This document shows positions 12,225 to 23,719 of a DNA stretch of 64,000 nt, piece by piece. The notes under the pieces were generated by a model, which saw nothing but the letters and a program-made list of their open reading frames with translations, had not been told where the DNA came from and did no database searches. The first letter of the stretch is position 1. Every line of letters begins with the position of its first letter. Source of the stretch: Selaginella tamariscina (taxonomy: Eukaryota > Streptophyta > Lycopodiopsida > Selaginellales > Selaginellaceae). Position numbers and translations under genes: made by a program. The stretch is taken from positions 210,272-274,271 of the forward strand of contig PUQB01000109.1 of the NCBI GenBank assembly GCA_003024785.1, read 5' to 3'.

Positions 12225-12432
12225 GTGGCGCAGCTCCTGGGGCATCTTCCTCCTTACGGTGCAACTCCTGGCGCAGCTCCCCCTTACGGTACAGCTCCTC
12301 CTTACGGCTTTGGCGCAGCTCCTCCTTACGGCTATGTACGGCTATGGCGCAGCTCCTCCTTACGGCTATGCTTACGGTATGGCTCAGCTCCTCCTTACGG
12401 CTATGGCAGCTCAGGGCTCTGGCACTAACGCG
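12225..12432 (+). repeat. Coding minisatellite (APPYG)n
   Basis: Seven or so units built on GGCGCAGCTCCTCCTTACGG, giving Ala-Pro-Pro-Tyr-Gly repeats. All three plus frames are open over parts of it, and the APPYG reading hops between frames, which shows indels between units. Confidence 0.8.
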
Positions 12433-12493
12433 ATTGGTAAGTTCTTTTTTTTTTTTTTAATTTGTCAAGGTTGAGTGAAACAAGGTGTCATAC

Positions 12494-12585
12494 AGATACA
12501 ATAACCAAGGCTCGAGAGCTGGACGATACAATAACCAAGCCTCCAGAGCTGGACTTAAATAGCTAAGGCTCGAGAGCTGGACGAG
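12494..12585 (+). repeat. Three ~30-bp coding direct repeats
   Basis: GATACAATAACCAAGGCTCG followed by AGAGCTGGAC appears three times with small changes; it encodes DTITKARELD-like units between the APPYG exon and the NTPase domain. The third unit carries a change that puts TAA in the first unit's frame. Confidence 0.75.
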
Positions 12586-14699
12586 CGTGCATGTTACGGC
12601 AAGGACATTGCCTGGGAGAATACCTCAACTTACGAGGAGCTGTTCGTGCCCACTATCTACGGTGGCCAGAAATATTGGTACATGGGACGTTCACTTTTCG
12701 CACGATCAAAGATTTCATATCCGGCTTGAAGCATTTGCGACATGGTGCCACGGATGACAACAAAGCTCCCGGTGTTATTACTGGTACTCCTGGATCTGGA
12801 AAGACTACTGCGCTTGTTACTGTCGTTGGATATCTCCGGGAAGCTTGGAGGAACACTTCCAAGAAGGTTGTCTACATCAACGGCGAAGACTTTGTGCGCA
12901 ATCCCATAATGATAATGTGGGAGAGTCTTGTTCTGGCTTACATTCACGACATTCCGGCTGATCTTAAGTCCCAACATGGTCCGAGGAAACTTACTTTTCT
13001 GGATCACTCGAGAGCATCGGAAAGGCTTTACTTCATAGTCGATGACGCAAATGCCTTTGACACCAACATGGAGTGGTTACTGAGAGAGAGAGAGCTTATA
13101 ACTTCATAAGAAAATTGAGCATTTACACGTCGTTATCTACTGTTCTTCTTTAGGCATAAGTTGGTCCGTGACAAAGTTACTCCATATATGATGGTGACAG
13201 GTGGCTACAATGTAAGTAAATTATGTAAACTCCTCATGGTCTAAGTTATTTTTGGACAGGAAGAAGAGTTAAGGCATATTGCAGACATGAGCTTGATCGT
13301 GCCAGGGTGACGGTGAGTGTGTGTGTGTCTATATATACATACACACACACATATTTATTTTTTTTTTTCTGAAAGCTCACTCGTGCCGAGGACCCGATTC
13401 TGGGCTATTGTAATCTTCGGCAAAAGTATAAATCGGGTGGGATGCCAACGATTGTGACGAGGTAAGCTGAGTACAATTGGATGCATCAGGTCATAAGTGT
13501 TGTCTAACGTGCAGTATCGTCTCTCCGATTTTAAGACTGTCACTGGCTGGGTTCCGAGGCTGGTTGCGGCTTATGGAACCGAAAGTATAGTCTTGTCGTT
13601 CAATATGTACAGAACCGGCATCGAAGAGTTCGTGAAGGACGCCTCAAGAATTCATTTCGATGGAGTGAGTTCGTGGATGTGGTGGTGGATTAGCGAAGAT
13701 TGAGACGGATTTACCGGAAGCACTAGATAGTCGATGCTTCTACAGGGATGCTGAGACCAAAAGAGGCAGATGTATTTCAGATGGGATGTTGGCATATACC
13801 TTGGCGATCGTCACCCAGACTACAGAGTATAATTCTGAGTTAGAGGCTGCTTCTGGGATTGGCAAGTGGACCGCCTTGGTTGCGAACGATGACAATAGTG
13901 CGCGCGTTGGCTGGAACTCAGAGATAGCGACACTACTTTTTATCAAGCATTATGGACTTGTCATCCAGGAGGGCAATTTCGAATTGAATTTCAGCCCTCA
14001 GATAGTCAAATTTTCCATGGGGATTTTCGGTTCGCTACGGAGTGATGGTAAGTCGTATTTGTTTGTGCCCGGGAAGTTCAACCATCCTGCAGTGGATTTG
14101 ATTGGTGAGGACGCCAACACAGCCACGGGCGTGGATGCAGTGTTGAAACACAGCACTAGTCTATCCAGGTTTTTAGAAATGACAAGCGGCGACCCACGGA
14201 AGAAGGTTTTGGTTTGGATCCTATCTGTTGATGATGCAGATAGGATCAGAATTAGGAGCAGTCAGGAATATACTGAAGTTTTCGTTTGTTTCGGCCGCTT
14301 GAGTCCACTTCTAAGAAGCATTGATGAGACGTGTTGCAAGCTCCATCTGCGTAGTAGCACCCATGTTAAGGAGGCGACAAGCGTGCCGAGCGTGAGCGTG
14401 AAGTGACTGAATTGAGACAATTAGGGCGTTGTGCGTCTTTGGACACAGTTCCGGGAAACCATGCAGAAGGCTTCGTGGAGATCGTCAATACTGTCATTTT
14501 CACGACGCGGTGAATGAATGTAACAGTTAAATGAAATGCCCAGCATATTCTTTTGAAATATTTATAAAAGTTCATCGTATATATTTTATATATACATTAT
14601 TAAAGAATATTTGAAGAATACAAACGATTTATTGAAAAAATTACATTTATACCTCTGAAATTTATCATATCTACATATATACCCTTTGAATTGTGTGTA

Positions 14700-15405
14700 A
14701 GGTTTAATTTAAGATATATATACCTGAAGCTTGAAGAGAGTATATCGCCATGGACTTCTCTTCCTTGCTCTATGTTAGAGCAGGCAGTAAGGGCCACCAC
14801 ATAAGTAACATAACTGACCTCTACATTTGCGGTTTTCATAGCTTTGTAAACCTCAAAAGCCACAATGTTATGCCCATTATGGCATATGCAGTTATCAATG
14901 AATTCCAACTCGCACCTTCATCTCCTCGAATACCATTCTAGCCTCTTTTAACATAACCAAATCTTCCATACGTACTCACCAGAGCGTTCCCCACAGAGAC
15001 ACTTGTGTTAAGATATCCGGTGTAAATGATCCTCTTATGAACAGTACTTCCCAGTGAAGAATCACTAGAGATGTACATGCAGCCAGGAGGGTCACAAATG
15101 TTACATTAATACCATCCAGATCCATCATTTGTACGAGATGTAATACTTCATGGCTTTGCCCATTCACCACGTATGCCTTCAACATGATATCCCAGGTGTA
15201 CGTGTCCTTGTTACCAATTGTGTCGAATACGGACCGAGCTTCCTGTAGGCTCCTGCATTTTCCATACATTTGTACCAGGAGGTTGCTGACATGCACATGA
15301 TTTGCATATTGGGATGCCTGTATTTGTCTGTGGAGTCGGCTTCCCTGAGATAGAGACTTCGAGTTCCCGCATTCTCGGAGTTAAATAGCGAACTCTTCTA
15401 CATGC
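14700..15405 (-). pseudogene. 5' fragment copy of the PPR gene
   Basis: Matches 4400-5125 (first PPR exon and its donor side) on the minus strand, with the same PPR phrases (SNLLVQMYGKCRSL, KDTYTWDIMLKAYVVNG). Homology ends within the first intron near 14700. It lacks the first ATG context (the leader reads into stops), has a slip near 15070 where the full gene reads LNDSSL, and a short deletion near 14895. It keeps GGG where the full gene has GG near 4760, so the two copies are broken at different points. Not functional alone. Confidence 0.85.
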
Positions 15406-15469
15406 ATGTATAACACTACTTTGAATACGCTTTCTATAAGATATAATATACCATTTTATATACCTAACA

Positions 15470-15832
15470 GGCAGAAAAAGTACGTATATGGCTGGCTACA
15501 TATAGACGTCTGTAACACCCACTGTTAACGAAGTCGGATCTCAAGTAATTGGTAGACATGACTGAGAGAGAGAGGGAGAGAGAGAGAGAGGGAAAGAGAA
15601 AGAGAGAGAGAGGGAAAGAGAAAGAGAGAGAGAGGGAAAGAGAAAGAGAGAGAGGGAGAGGGAGAGGGAGAGAGGTGGAGAGGGAGAGAGGGAGAGGGGG
15701 AGAGCGAGAGAGGGAGTGGGAGAGGGAGAGAGGGAGAGAGAGATGTCGCCACAAAACGTCAGGGAAGCCATTATTAAAATATTTCAGAATGTACAAGCAT
15801 TCTTACGGCAAACAAGTGAGATAGTGGACAGC
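15470..15832 (-). repeat. Inverted copy of the 5608-5860 interval, with expanded (GA)n
   Basis: The complement matches TCCACTATCTCACTTGTTT... and ...CTACCAATTACTTGAGA of 5608-5765, and more loosely to about 5860. Between them the CT tract has grown from about 55 bp to about 200 bp of GA/GGGA repeats (15557-15742). This segment therefore points the opposite way to the flanking PPR and TFIIIC copies. Confidence 0.8.
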
Positions 15833-16152
15833 GCTTTCTTTTGTACTCTCTAAATATACAGTATACGTTTTTATTAATTAAAAAAAGTACATGTATATAT
15901 TTGTACGAGGGGCAAAGTGTAAGAGAGACGAAGTAAAAATCAATAAGATATGGAGCAAAAGTAAATAGTATACACTTATCATTATTGTAGCATATTCGAA
16001 GGAATCAAATAGACGGTTGTGATTGGCTAATCAGAGCAGTAAGTAAGTTAGGGTTGGAGAGAAGAGAGAAAGGAAAAAAGAAGCGAGTGTGCGAGGATCG
16101 AACCCGGTTTCTGGGCGGCGGAGCTCCGATTCGACCCGGAGACACTTGAAAA

Positions 16153-19100
16153 ATGGCGGCGGCTTCACGACGTCGTGACATTCTACCCAGCGGCGCCGCT
16201 ACTATCACGCCCACGAAGCCTAGGTTTTCTCCGGGAGGAGCATCGTCTTCCTCGCGTCGATCGTCCTCCAGGTCCAATGGCGCTCGTCCTTCATTTGAAG
16301 ATGCATCCGAAGAGCTCGATGAATCTATCCTCCCAGATGATTCTTGGTTCGGGCCTGACGAATCCGGTATGTCTCTGTATCTGCAGTGGAATGCATGTAT
16401 GATGCCTGTGTGTGTAGATTGTGTATCTGTTCTTGAAGCAGCAGCGGAATGTGCATCTTTTCTTGATTCGGCAGCCGATGCGTGTAAGAATGTGTATCTG
16501 TGCTTGAATCGGCATGTTTTTGTGTGAAAAATGTGACTTTGTGTGTATAAGCTTTCGTTCACGTTCAATCTGCAGCGGAGATACAAACGCCGAAGAATGT
16601 GCAGCTGCCGCTGTGCCTCTGCCGACGGCGCCTCCTTCGCAAGCTTTCGCGCTCGCGGCGACTCCTATTACCCTAGTTCTGTCAAGTGGTCCGAGGATAA
16701 TCTGCTTGCGATTGCTGCCGGGCATATGGTTACTATCTTGGTATGTACTCTTTCTGCAATTCATACGAATTATTTACATGACATATTGAAACCATGTACG
16801 TGTCCTTTTTACCAACAATGTTTTCGTAATCAGTGTCTTGATAACTTAGTTCATTTTGTCGTGATAACTTGCTGTATCTAAATATCCACAGTACACATTA
16901 CATGCACCATATATCGTATACACATTATGTCCGCATGTATATTTATGTTATGTACATTGGTGGATGTAAATGCAGCATGTTATCATGTTTATTGGTTGTT
17001 ATCATTGTGATTTCTACTATACTATGCAGAACCCAGCCACACTTTCCGGACCACGCAGCTTTGTGTCTGCAATAGTGAGGCCGAGTTACAATTTTGGAAC
17101 TGTAAACCGTGATGGTAAGTATAATATTAATATACCTGCAAGCTCAACCTACATGCACACACAACTATACACTACACAAAGTACATAGCATGCGCACAGC
17201 AACAATTTACATTGAGAAACGTTCACATAAAATGTATATTTCATAGTATGCCTGCAAATAGGTCCTTGTATAGAACACAATTGTATATTCGTGCATTCTC
17301 GTCCCGTTTTTCATTTTTACGTTTTTTTATTCCTTAGAACTCAAACATCATATGATGTTGCCACTCACACTTCAACGGGATTCAAGACCAGTTGTTCGTT
17401 CAATCGACTGGTCTCCTCAAGGTGTCTGCTCGAATGGAGGGTACTAATTTTAATTTTAATCATGTAATAACTATTCCCATACATGTATATGATGTGTGGT
17501 CAATGGTCCACGCACTTGTATATCATATATCTGGTTTTAAGTAGTTAAATGATTTTTATATGACCTATAATTGCATAAATGTTAGACTATATAATTATTT
17601 GTTATCAGGTGTCTCCTTGCAGTTGCAACGACTGATTATCGAGTAAAGATTTATGCACCACCAATGGCTGTTTATCGATCCGAGTGGGTAGAGGTAAGCA
17701 GTATATACTATATATATAATCACTAGTAAATTGGATAATACTCATTTTAATTTACTACAGATAATTGATCTTTCGGATCACATGTTTGACTATTGTACAA
17801 AGCATGAGTTTTTAGAGAACGAGGTTCAACTTGACATGGTAATTTCTTTTCCTTCACACACACACACGTGTGTGTGTGTGTGTGATACATTGTTCAAAAT
17901 AGAGAGCATATGCTATGGATTATTTAGTACATGTCATATATCGGTAGGCCGAGAGAGAGAGATAGAGAGAGCATTAAATGATTGAACCGCGCGTATTAAT
18001 GTTAAAATTGATGTAGATGGCAGAAGGCTTGTCTCCACAGATGGATAGCAGATGTTTGAAGAGGCAAGCTCCAGAGCAATTGATCCCTGTTGGAGATGCT
18101 CTTTTGAAAAGGAGGAGAGTTGATGACAGGTACATAAAAAGAATTACATGTCTCTATTCTGTGTGTGATATACATCTATTCTGTTCTTTATCTGAATCGG
18201 TTGCAGTGGAGGTGCTCCGGGAGCTGTTTCTCTTCAGGTTCGTAAAGAGAATGTTGTCATACATACACCATTCTAAACTAATAATTTATATAGCTAAATA
18301 GTAGTTTCGTGCAGGCAGGAAATTCGAATATGCTGCCCTCGTTAACCCGTCCTCCGAATGTTGTATGGGATGGACAAACAACTGTGGCATCAAATAACAA
18401 TATTTTACCTGAAGATGTGATCAAGGTAAGTTAAACCAACATACTTTTGTAATGTCTTTATGATAAACTATTTGTATATACATGTATAGTCTCGTGTGTG
18501 TGTGTGTGTGTGTGTGTGTGGTGTTGTGTCATGTGTGTCCTTTATAGAGTTGAAGAATGTAATACGTTCTTACTGTTCAGAAACAACGTGGGAAAGGAGC
18601 ATATGGTCAGCAGCTTTCAGGTGGGTCATTATGAAACTTAGAATTATCGGACATGATTATATATTCATTTGGTTTTGCATAGTTATATCATGTTTTAAGA
18701 ATCGTGCCTAAAATTTCTAGTTGTAAGAAATATTAGTACAAATTAATGCTGTATTTGGTCACTATATGCTTTACTCTTTTAGGTGCGGATGTAGAAGGAT
18801 TTGACATGGCAAATAAGCAAAATAAAAGAAAGAAGCAGTTAAAGACGAAAGACGGGAATGCTTCCAACTTAACGATCCTAGCACCACAATACCTGCTAAG
18901 GAGTTCCGTTTTAGCTTCAGTGTGTTTAGCATTCTCACCCAAGGTTTCATTCACCGACGCAAACAATCATAAGTAAGTTGCAGAAAAATATACATAATCA
19001 TACATATATTTCATATGCACACACATACTTAGGTTTCTTAGTTCTATACATTTGCAGAAAAACTTAATTAGATCTCTCCCTCTCCCTTCCTCCCTGCCCC

Positions 19101-21006
19101 CGCTCTCTCTCTATATATACACACACACACACACACATACAGGTACATAATCTGCTATGCATAAACTTATGAATTTTCCATAGTTGCGTGTTTATAGCGG
19201 TTGGGACCAAGGCTGGGATGGTCGGCTTTTGGAGAATATTTTATCCTGGAGAGTATTCAGTTGAGAAGGCAGTACCGCCTCAGGATGTATGCTTCTTGGG
19301 ATTTCTAAATGCCCACGAATCCTGGGTCACTGTTCTTGACTGGGCTATAGGGGATCCTGGAGACAACATTCTTCTTGCTACTGGAAGCTCAGATGGCAGG
19401 TAATGTATGTATTCATGCATGTGTGTCTATGGAGTTCCTGAATAGATTGTCTATGTGGTGTGCATGTGCATGCATCGATACGTTTATGCATGTATGTATG
19501 TATTGCTGTATATGATCATTCCGTTTGGTGTTAATCTGGATATTTATATTTATTTATTGTAGTGTAAAGTTATGGCAAGGAGACACGAAAATACTGATGA
19601 CTTGGCAGAGCTCTTCACATTTTGTACCTTGGAATCTTCTTATACAAGTACGATTCTAGTGTAAACTATACCAATGTTTATATTTGCAATTAGTATGCAG
19701 TTTAAGTTTCTGAATATTCATAAAACAGATTATAGAGACTAGGTTCATCTTTTCCGTGTACCTGTGGTTTCCAAAGAATTTAAATATATACGTCGAATTA
19801 GGAATATAACGTATGTTATAATATTTAAAAATTAACAATGATTAAATGATCATAAACAGGTTAATCTCACGGATAGCATTCCGGTGACATCCTTGGCTCT
19901 TAATTCACCGGCCGAGGCTGCAAAACTGGTCCTTGCTGTAGGTGAGTGTTGCATATTTGTAATACTTATATATATATATATTTAATATAGTCAATATTAC
20001 GTACTATGATAATGTTGCATTTAAGAATTATATATATGCATGTTATATTAATAAGTTTTGGAATGCATAGGAAAGGGCTCCGGAAGTGTTTTGGCTTGGG
20101 AGCTAACTAATGCAGGTGTCTGCACTCGCAAAGCTTATCTTCCACGGGCTCATGATCAAACGGTAATGTTTTTTGTGCTCTACGATATTATCTATGATTG
20201 TACATTTACTATACTCTGTAAAATATTAACTAATGTTATTGGCAGATTATGGGGCTTTGTTGGACTTTTGACGGAGATCACTTTTATTCATGTGGTCAGG
20301 TACAAATTATTGCAGCTTTATTATAAACGCTATTGATACAGATACACAGCACCTATGTAATGTATTTATATACCAGTTGACACATTTCCATTATACAGGA
20401 CAATATGCTACAAATGTGGGAGTTTACAGATAATGAACTCCTTGCTGTTCAGACATCGCTTCTAACCTCTGAAGTCGCAAGTGCTCCTGATGTAAGTTTG
20501 ACACACCCACAGACAAAAAAATAATGCATATAGAAAAACACATGTGCATGTAAATACGCATGTATATATACACAAACTTTGGAAAATTGTACGTACACAG
20601 ATAAAATTCTCAGGTCTGATTGCCCCTATTTTGATGTGCAGCTTATTATATTTGAATATACCTAGTGCCTTGACATATATTTCGCTAAGTTATATAAGTG
20701 TGTGCACATATCTGTAGGTATGAATACGTGTATCTATACGTGTTTATTGATAATATATTTTGTGCTTGCAGCTTCCAGCGTCGGCTTTGGAGTCGTTTTT
20801 TGGCGTTGCACTGTCACCTACCAACCTTGCCCTTGCAATGGTCTGAACACACGCACATACATGTTGCGTTACCTTATATAATTATGAATTTATGAGTATG
20901 TGTTAATTATCGAATTTCACTTGCAGGTAAGGGGAGTAGCCGCCGAAGCAGTAGACCCAATGTATCAATCCAGGTAGATTTCCAGCTACATTATTCGTAT
21001 GGTTAC

Positions 21007-21037
<31 letters not shown>

Positions 21038-21180
21038 ACCTGTTTTCTTATACATTCGTGCAGTGTACATTGATATACCTCTGTAATCTTTCTTTAGTCT
21101 CCGTGTGTATACGACGCATGCACTCATAACTAGCATGAAACGATAATCAATGACTAGCTTATGTATGAAAAGAAACAGTA

Positions 21181-21223
<43 letters not shown>

Positions 21224-23249
21224 CACAACATATACACGCTATAGTTACACGTTTATATATGTTTTGTCTTATGCACCATGTATACATACGACATACATAA
21301 ATACGTTACTGATAAGCATTTGCTACCTACATAGTTACATATATAAAGATCATATATATTATATCTTATATATGACCAAAATGTCCAGCGATATTAATTC
21401 TCATTCATGTATTTGTGTATGTACATGTGTAGTGTTTCTGTTTATATACCTTTCGTATTTTCTTGTACAGATCGCAAAAGGGCGTGGTTCAAATACTTTG
21501 GGTGGGCCAAGACGACACAATCCTCAGACCGGACTATTTTGACGACCCGACATGTGGCAGTCGGACGGCATATTCTATTACAACTAGCTGGGAGGCGAGA
21601 CTTGTATCTGGTATATTCCATTTCGAACGCCACGCAAAGTCCTTCGTCTTATGGGATGTACTTACAGTACTTTTCCTTCCTCAAGGGTAAGCCTCAATAC
21701 ACACGCGTGTGTATATATATACTGACGTTATATAAGATATATATGTATACACGTATAATAAGCTCATATACGTACGTAAAGAATATTCTAGATTGGTATT
21801 CATGTAACATACAGCATGTCACACATGTACGAAGCTATGTGCTTAAAGATGTATACAAGAAAATTATGCATATAGTAAATAGGGTGTACCATTGCTATGC
21901 CTAGATATTTGTGCATGTCTATATTCTTTTATATGCTATAGAGAGAGATGCTCTCACGCTCTCACAACACATAGATAGGTGTATGTTACAAAATTTATAC
22001 ATGGAAAATAGACACCACATGTGGTGTAATTAATCTATAATATATTTGTATAGCAGAATATATAATATGGTTCTTTTCAGGATATGTGGAGGGGAAATTA
22101 TTGGAACCATCATACAGAAGTGGCTCCCGGCTTGCACATTTGTGAACACGGGTGCTTCACAGATATGCTGCTGGTCAACTAATGAGCTTAAGGCGTGTTT
22201 ACCTAACATGAACACACGCTGTATACAGGCACTCGTAGTAATATTTAGGAGGATCATCTTAAACGACTTAAACATGGCACTGTTTACGGAAGGTTTAGAG
22301 GCTATAGTACAATAACTCAGGTTCACGTTCACAGCTTACACCTGAGCAACAGTCGTGGCTGGATACTCTATGGTGCTTGGAGTTTGAACTTCGTGAAAGG
22401 CTCATGTTCCTCTCTCTCCTCACTGCCTTATGGTGCAAGTCTCCACAGGTACACATTCATATACATGAAACTCATATCATAGGCCTCCTTATATGCATAA
22501 AGATTGTATACGAACTCTATTTTATCTGAAATCATCACAAACAGGCAGAAAAATGCTCAAGCAAGTGGGGTGATGCAAACAAGGCTGCCGACTGCACTTA
22601 TAATGTCGGATTGGATATCACTCAACTCTTCAAAGGTGTCTCCGCAGCTTTTGCAGCTCGCTGTTGAGGTTCACAAAGCCTATAACACGTAAGTACTTAG
22701 ATATCTGTTTGCTTGTAAGAGAAATGTGCGTGCGTGCGTGTGAAAGAGAGAGAGGTTTAGCTGGGTCAAAAAACGGTAAATGATAATGTACTAGATTGTT
22801 GTTATAGGCGACGCAATTTGTATAATATATGATATACATGCGCTACACCGTGACATATATTTACTATGTGCTAAAACGCATTTTTCATATAGACCTTCAA
22901 AAGAACGATGCACTTATTGCGATCAACCAGTGCCATTGCAGTACATGGAAGTTGGATACTGTAGACCAGAGGGGGTAAACACAACGAGGGTAAATCACAA
23001 GCTACCGAGGTGCTTAACGTCAATGCAGTTATGCCCAAGTTCAGCATCTACATGGTTCTGTACGTGTTGTGGTAGGAATGCATTCCAACAGGCCCGGAGT
23101 TCTTCTTCACACTGGGTTCAAGGCTGGAGATCGAGAGACTGCCTTCCATCACTGTTCTTCTACCTGTTGTTCCTCAGTGCCCGTTTTGTGGTATTCTTCT
23201 GCAAAGGATTCTTCCAGAGTTTTCCTTACACCGTCTCTGGTATAGGTAA
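16153..23249 (+). CDS. GTF3C4: TFIIIC 90-kDa-type subunit (WD40 plus C-terminal zinc finger)
   Basis: Over twenty short exons with GT-AG borders join into a protein resembling plant TFIIIC-delta/GTF3C4 proteins. Landmarks: Ala/Ser/Pro-rich start (MAAASRRRD), KWSEDNLLAIAAGHMVTIL then NPATLSGPRSFV (first blade, about 16690-17065), RSIDWSPQG and LLAVATTDYRVKIY (17400-17660), a basic linker rich in Lys, HESWVTVLDWA and ATGSSDGSVKLW (19310-19580), LAVGKGSGSVLAWE, CWTFDGDHFYSCGQDNMLQM (20250-20410). The C-terminus has the zinc-finger pattern CTYCDQ, GYC, HKLPRC, FCTCC, then VPQCPFCGILL (22900-23180). TFIIIC recognises the internal promoters of tRNA genes and recruits TFIIIB for RNA polymerase III (family knowledge). 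Frame slips occur at the start and end of exon 2 (about 16585 and 16670) and near 23100 before CPFCG. The rest is well conserved, so sequencing indels are plausible. The end at 23249 is the in-frame TAA after HRLWYR. Confidence 0.85.
18492..18521. repeat. (GT)n microsatellite in a TFIIIC90 intron
   Basis: A run of GT dinucleotides in the intron after the exon ending DVIK. Similar tracts lie at 17859-17884 (self-complementary CA then GT), 21009-21032 and 21183-21212 (TA). Confidence 0.85.
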
Positions 23250-23719
23250 GCATGTGCGTGTGTGAGTGCGTGTTCATCGTGTGTTATGTGTATGTATCTG
23301 TATAGATTCCATAGTGTATACATATGTATATGTACACGCAGGTATATACAATCTGTAAAGATTGAACCTTGGGTGCATTATTATATCTCACTTATTATGC
23401 AGTATTCCTCTCCCCTTCTCTCGATTGTATACATGTATATGCATGCATCCACAAACACATGTTATCTACTATACCACAAACACAGTCACTCACAATCGTT
23501 ATACTACATGGAACTAACAATTTGTTATGTACAGGATTTGTTATTTATCTCAAGTTCTAAATATTGTAGACCAGGTAATATAAATATTTTGATATTATTT
23601 CCTATCAATGTATTAACTATGGTTTATATGCAGGCTTTGTCAAGGAGAATACCTGTATATATAATCAGACCACATTTTATCTGGTACATATTCTCTCTCT
23701 GTCTATATATATATACTCT

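Larger units (their letters stand above)
12087..14406 (+). pseudogene. P-loop NTPase resembling Crinkler/RHS-type proteins, frame-broken
   Basis: ATG at 12087 (MADEERFKRARTGSLWDAS) is followed by a Pro/Tyr/Gly-rich repeat exon (GAAPPYG units, about 12225-12430), then an NTPase: Walker A GTPGSGKTT (about 12784), VVYINGEDF, and Walker B LYFIVDDANAF (about 13027). Next come an EEELRHIADM segment, TGWVPRLVAAYG, and a C-terminal region with YLFVPGKFNHPAVDLI and GVDAVL (about 14060-14140). This order (P-loop NTPase, EELR helix, a 'GG[IV]PR'-like motif, then a nuclease-fold-like region) recalls the Crinkler/RHS superfamily, proteins tied to retrotransposons and to host-targeting effectors (established for the family; membership here is inference). 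The reading frame changes near 12690, 13110 and 13705 and within the repeat exon, so it looks decayed or badly base-called. Alternative: another STAND- or ORC-like ATPase. Confidence 0.5.

Noticed and set aside
15464-15824. Leu/Ser/Pro-rich and Arg/Glu-rich ORFs
   Set aside because: Pure (GA)n/(CT)n translation in several frames.
16080-16140. Possible tRNA on the minus strand around the B-box-like site
   Set aside because: The bases around GGTTCGATCC do not form a T stem and no acceptor or D arm could be placed.
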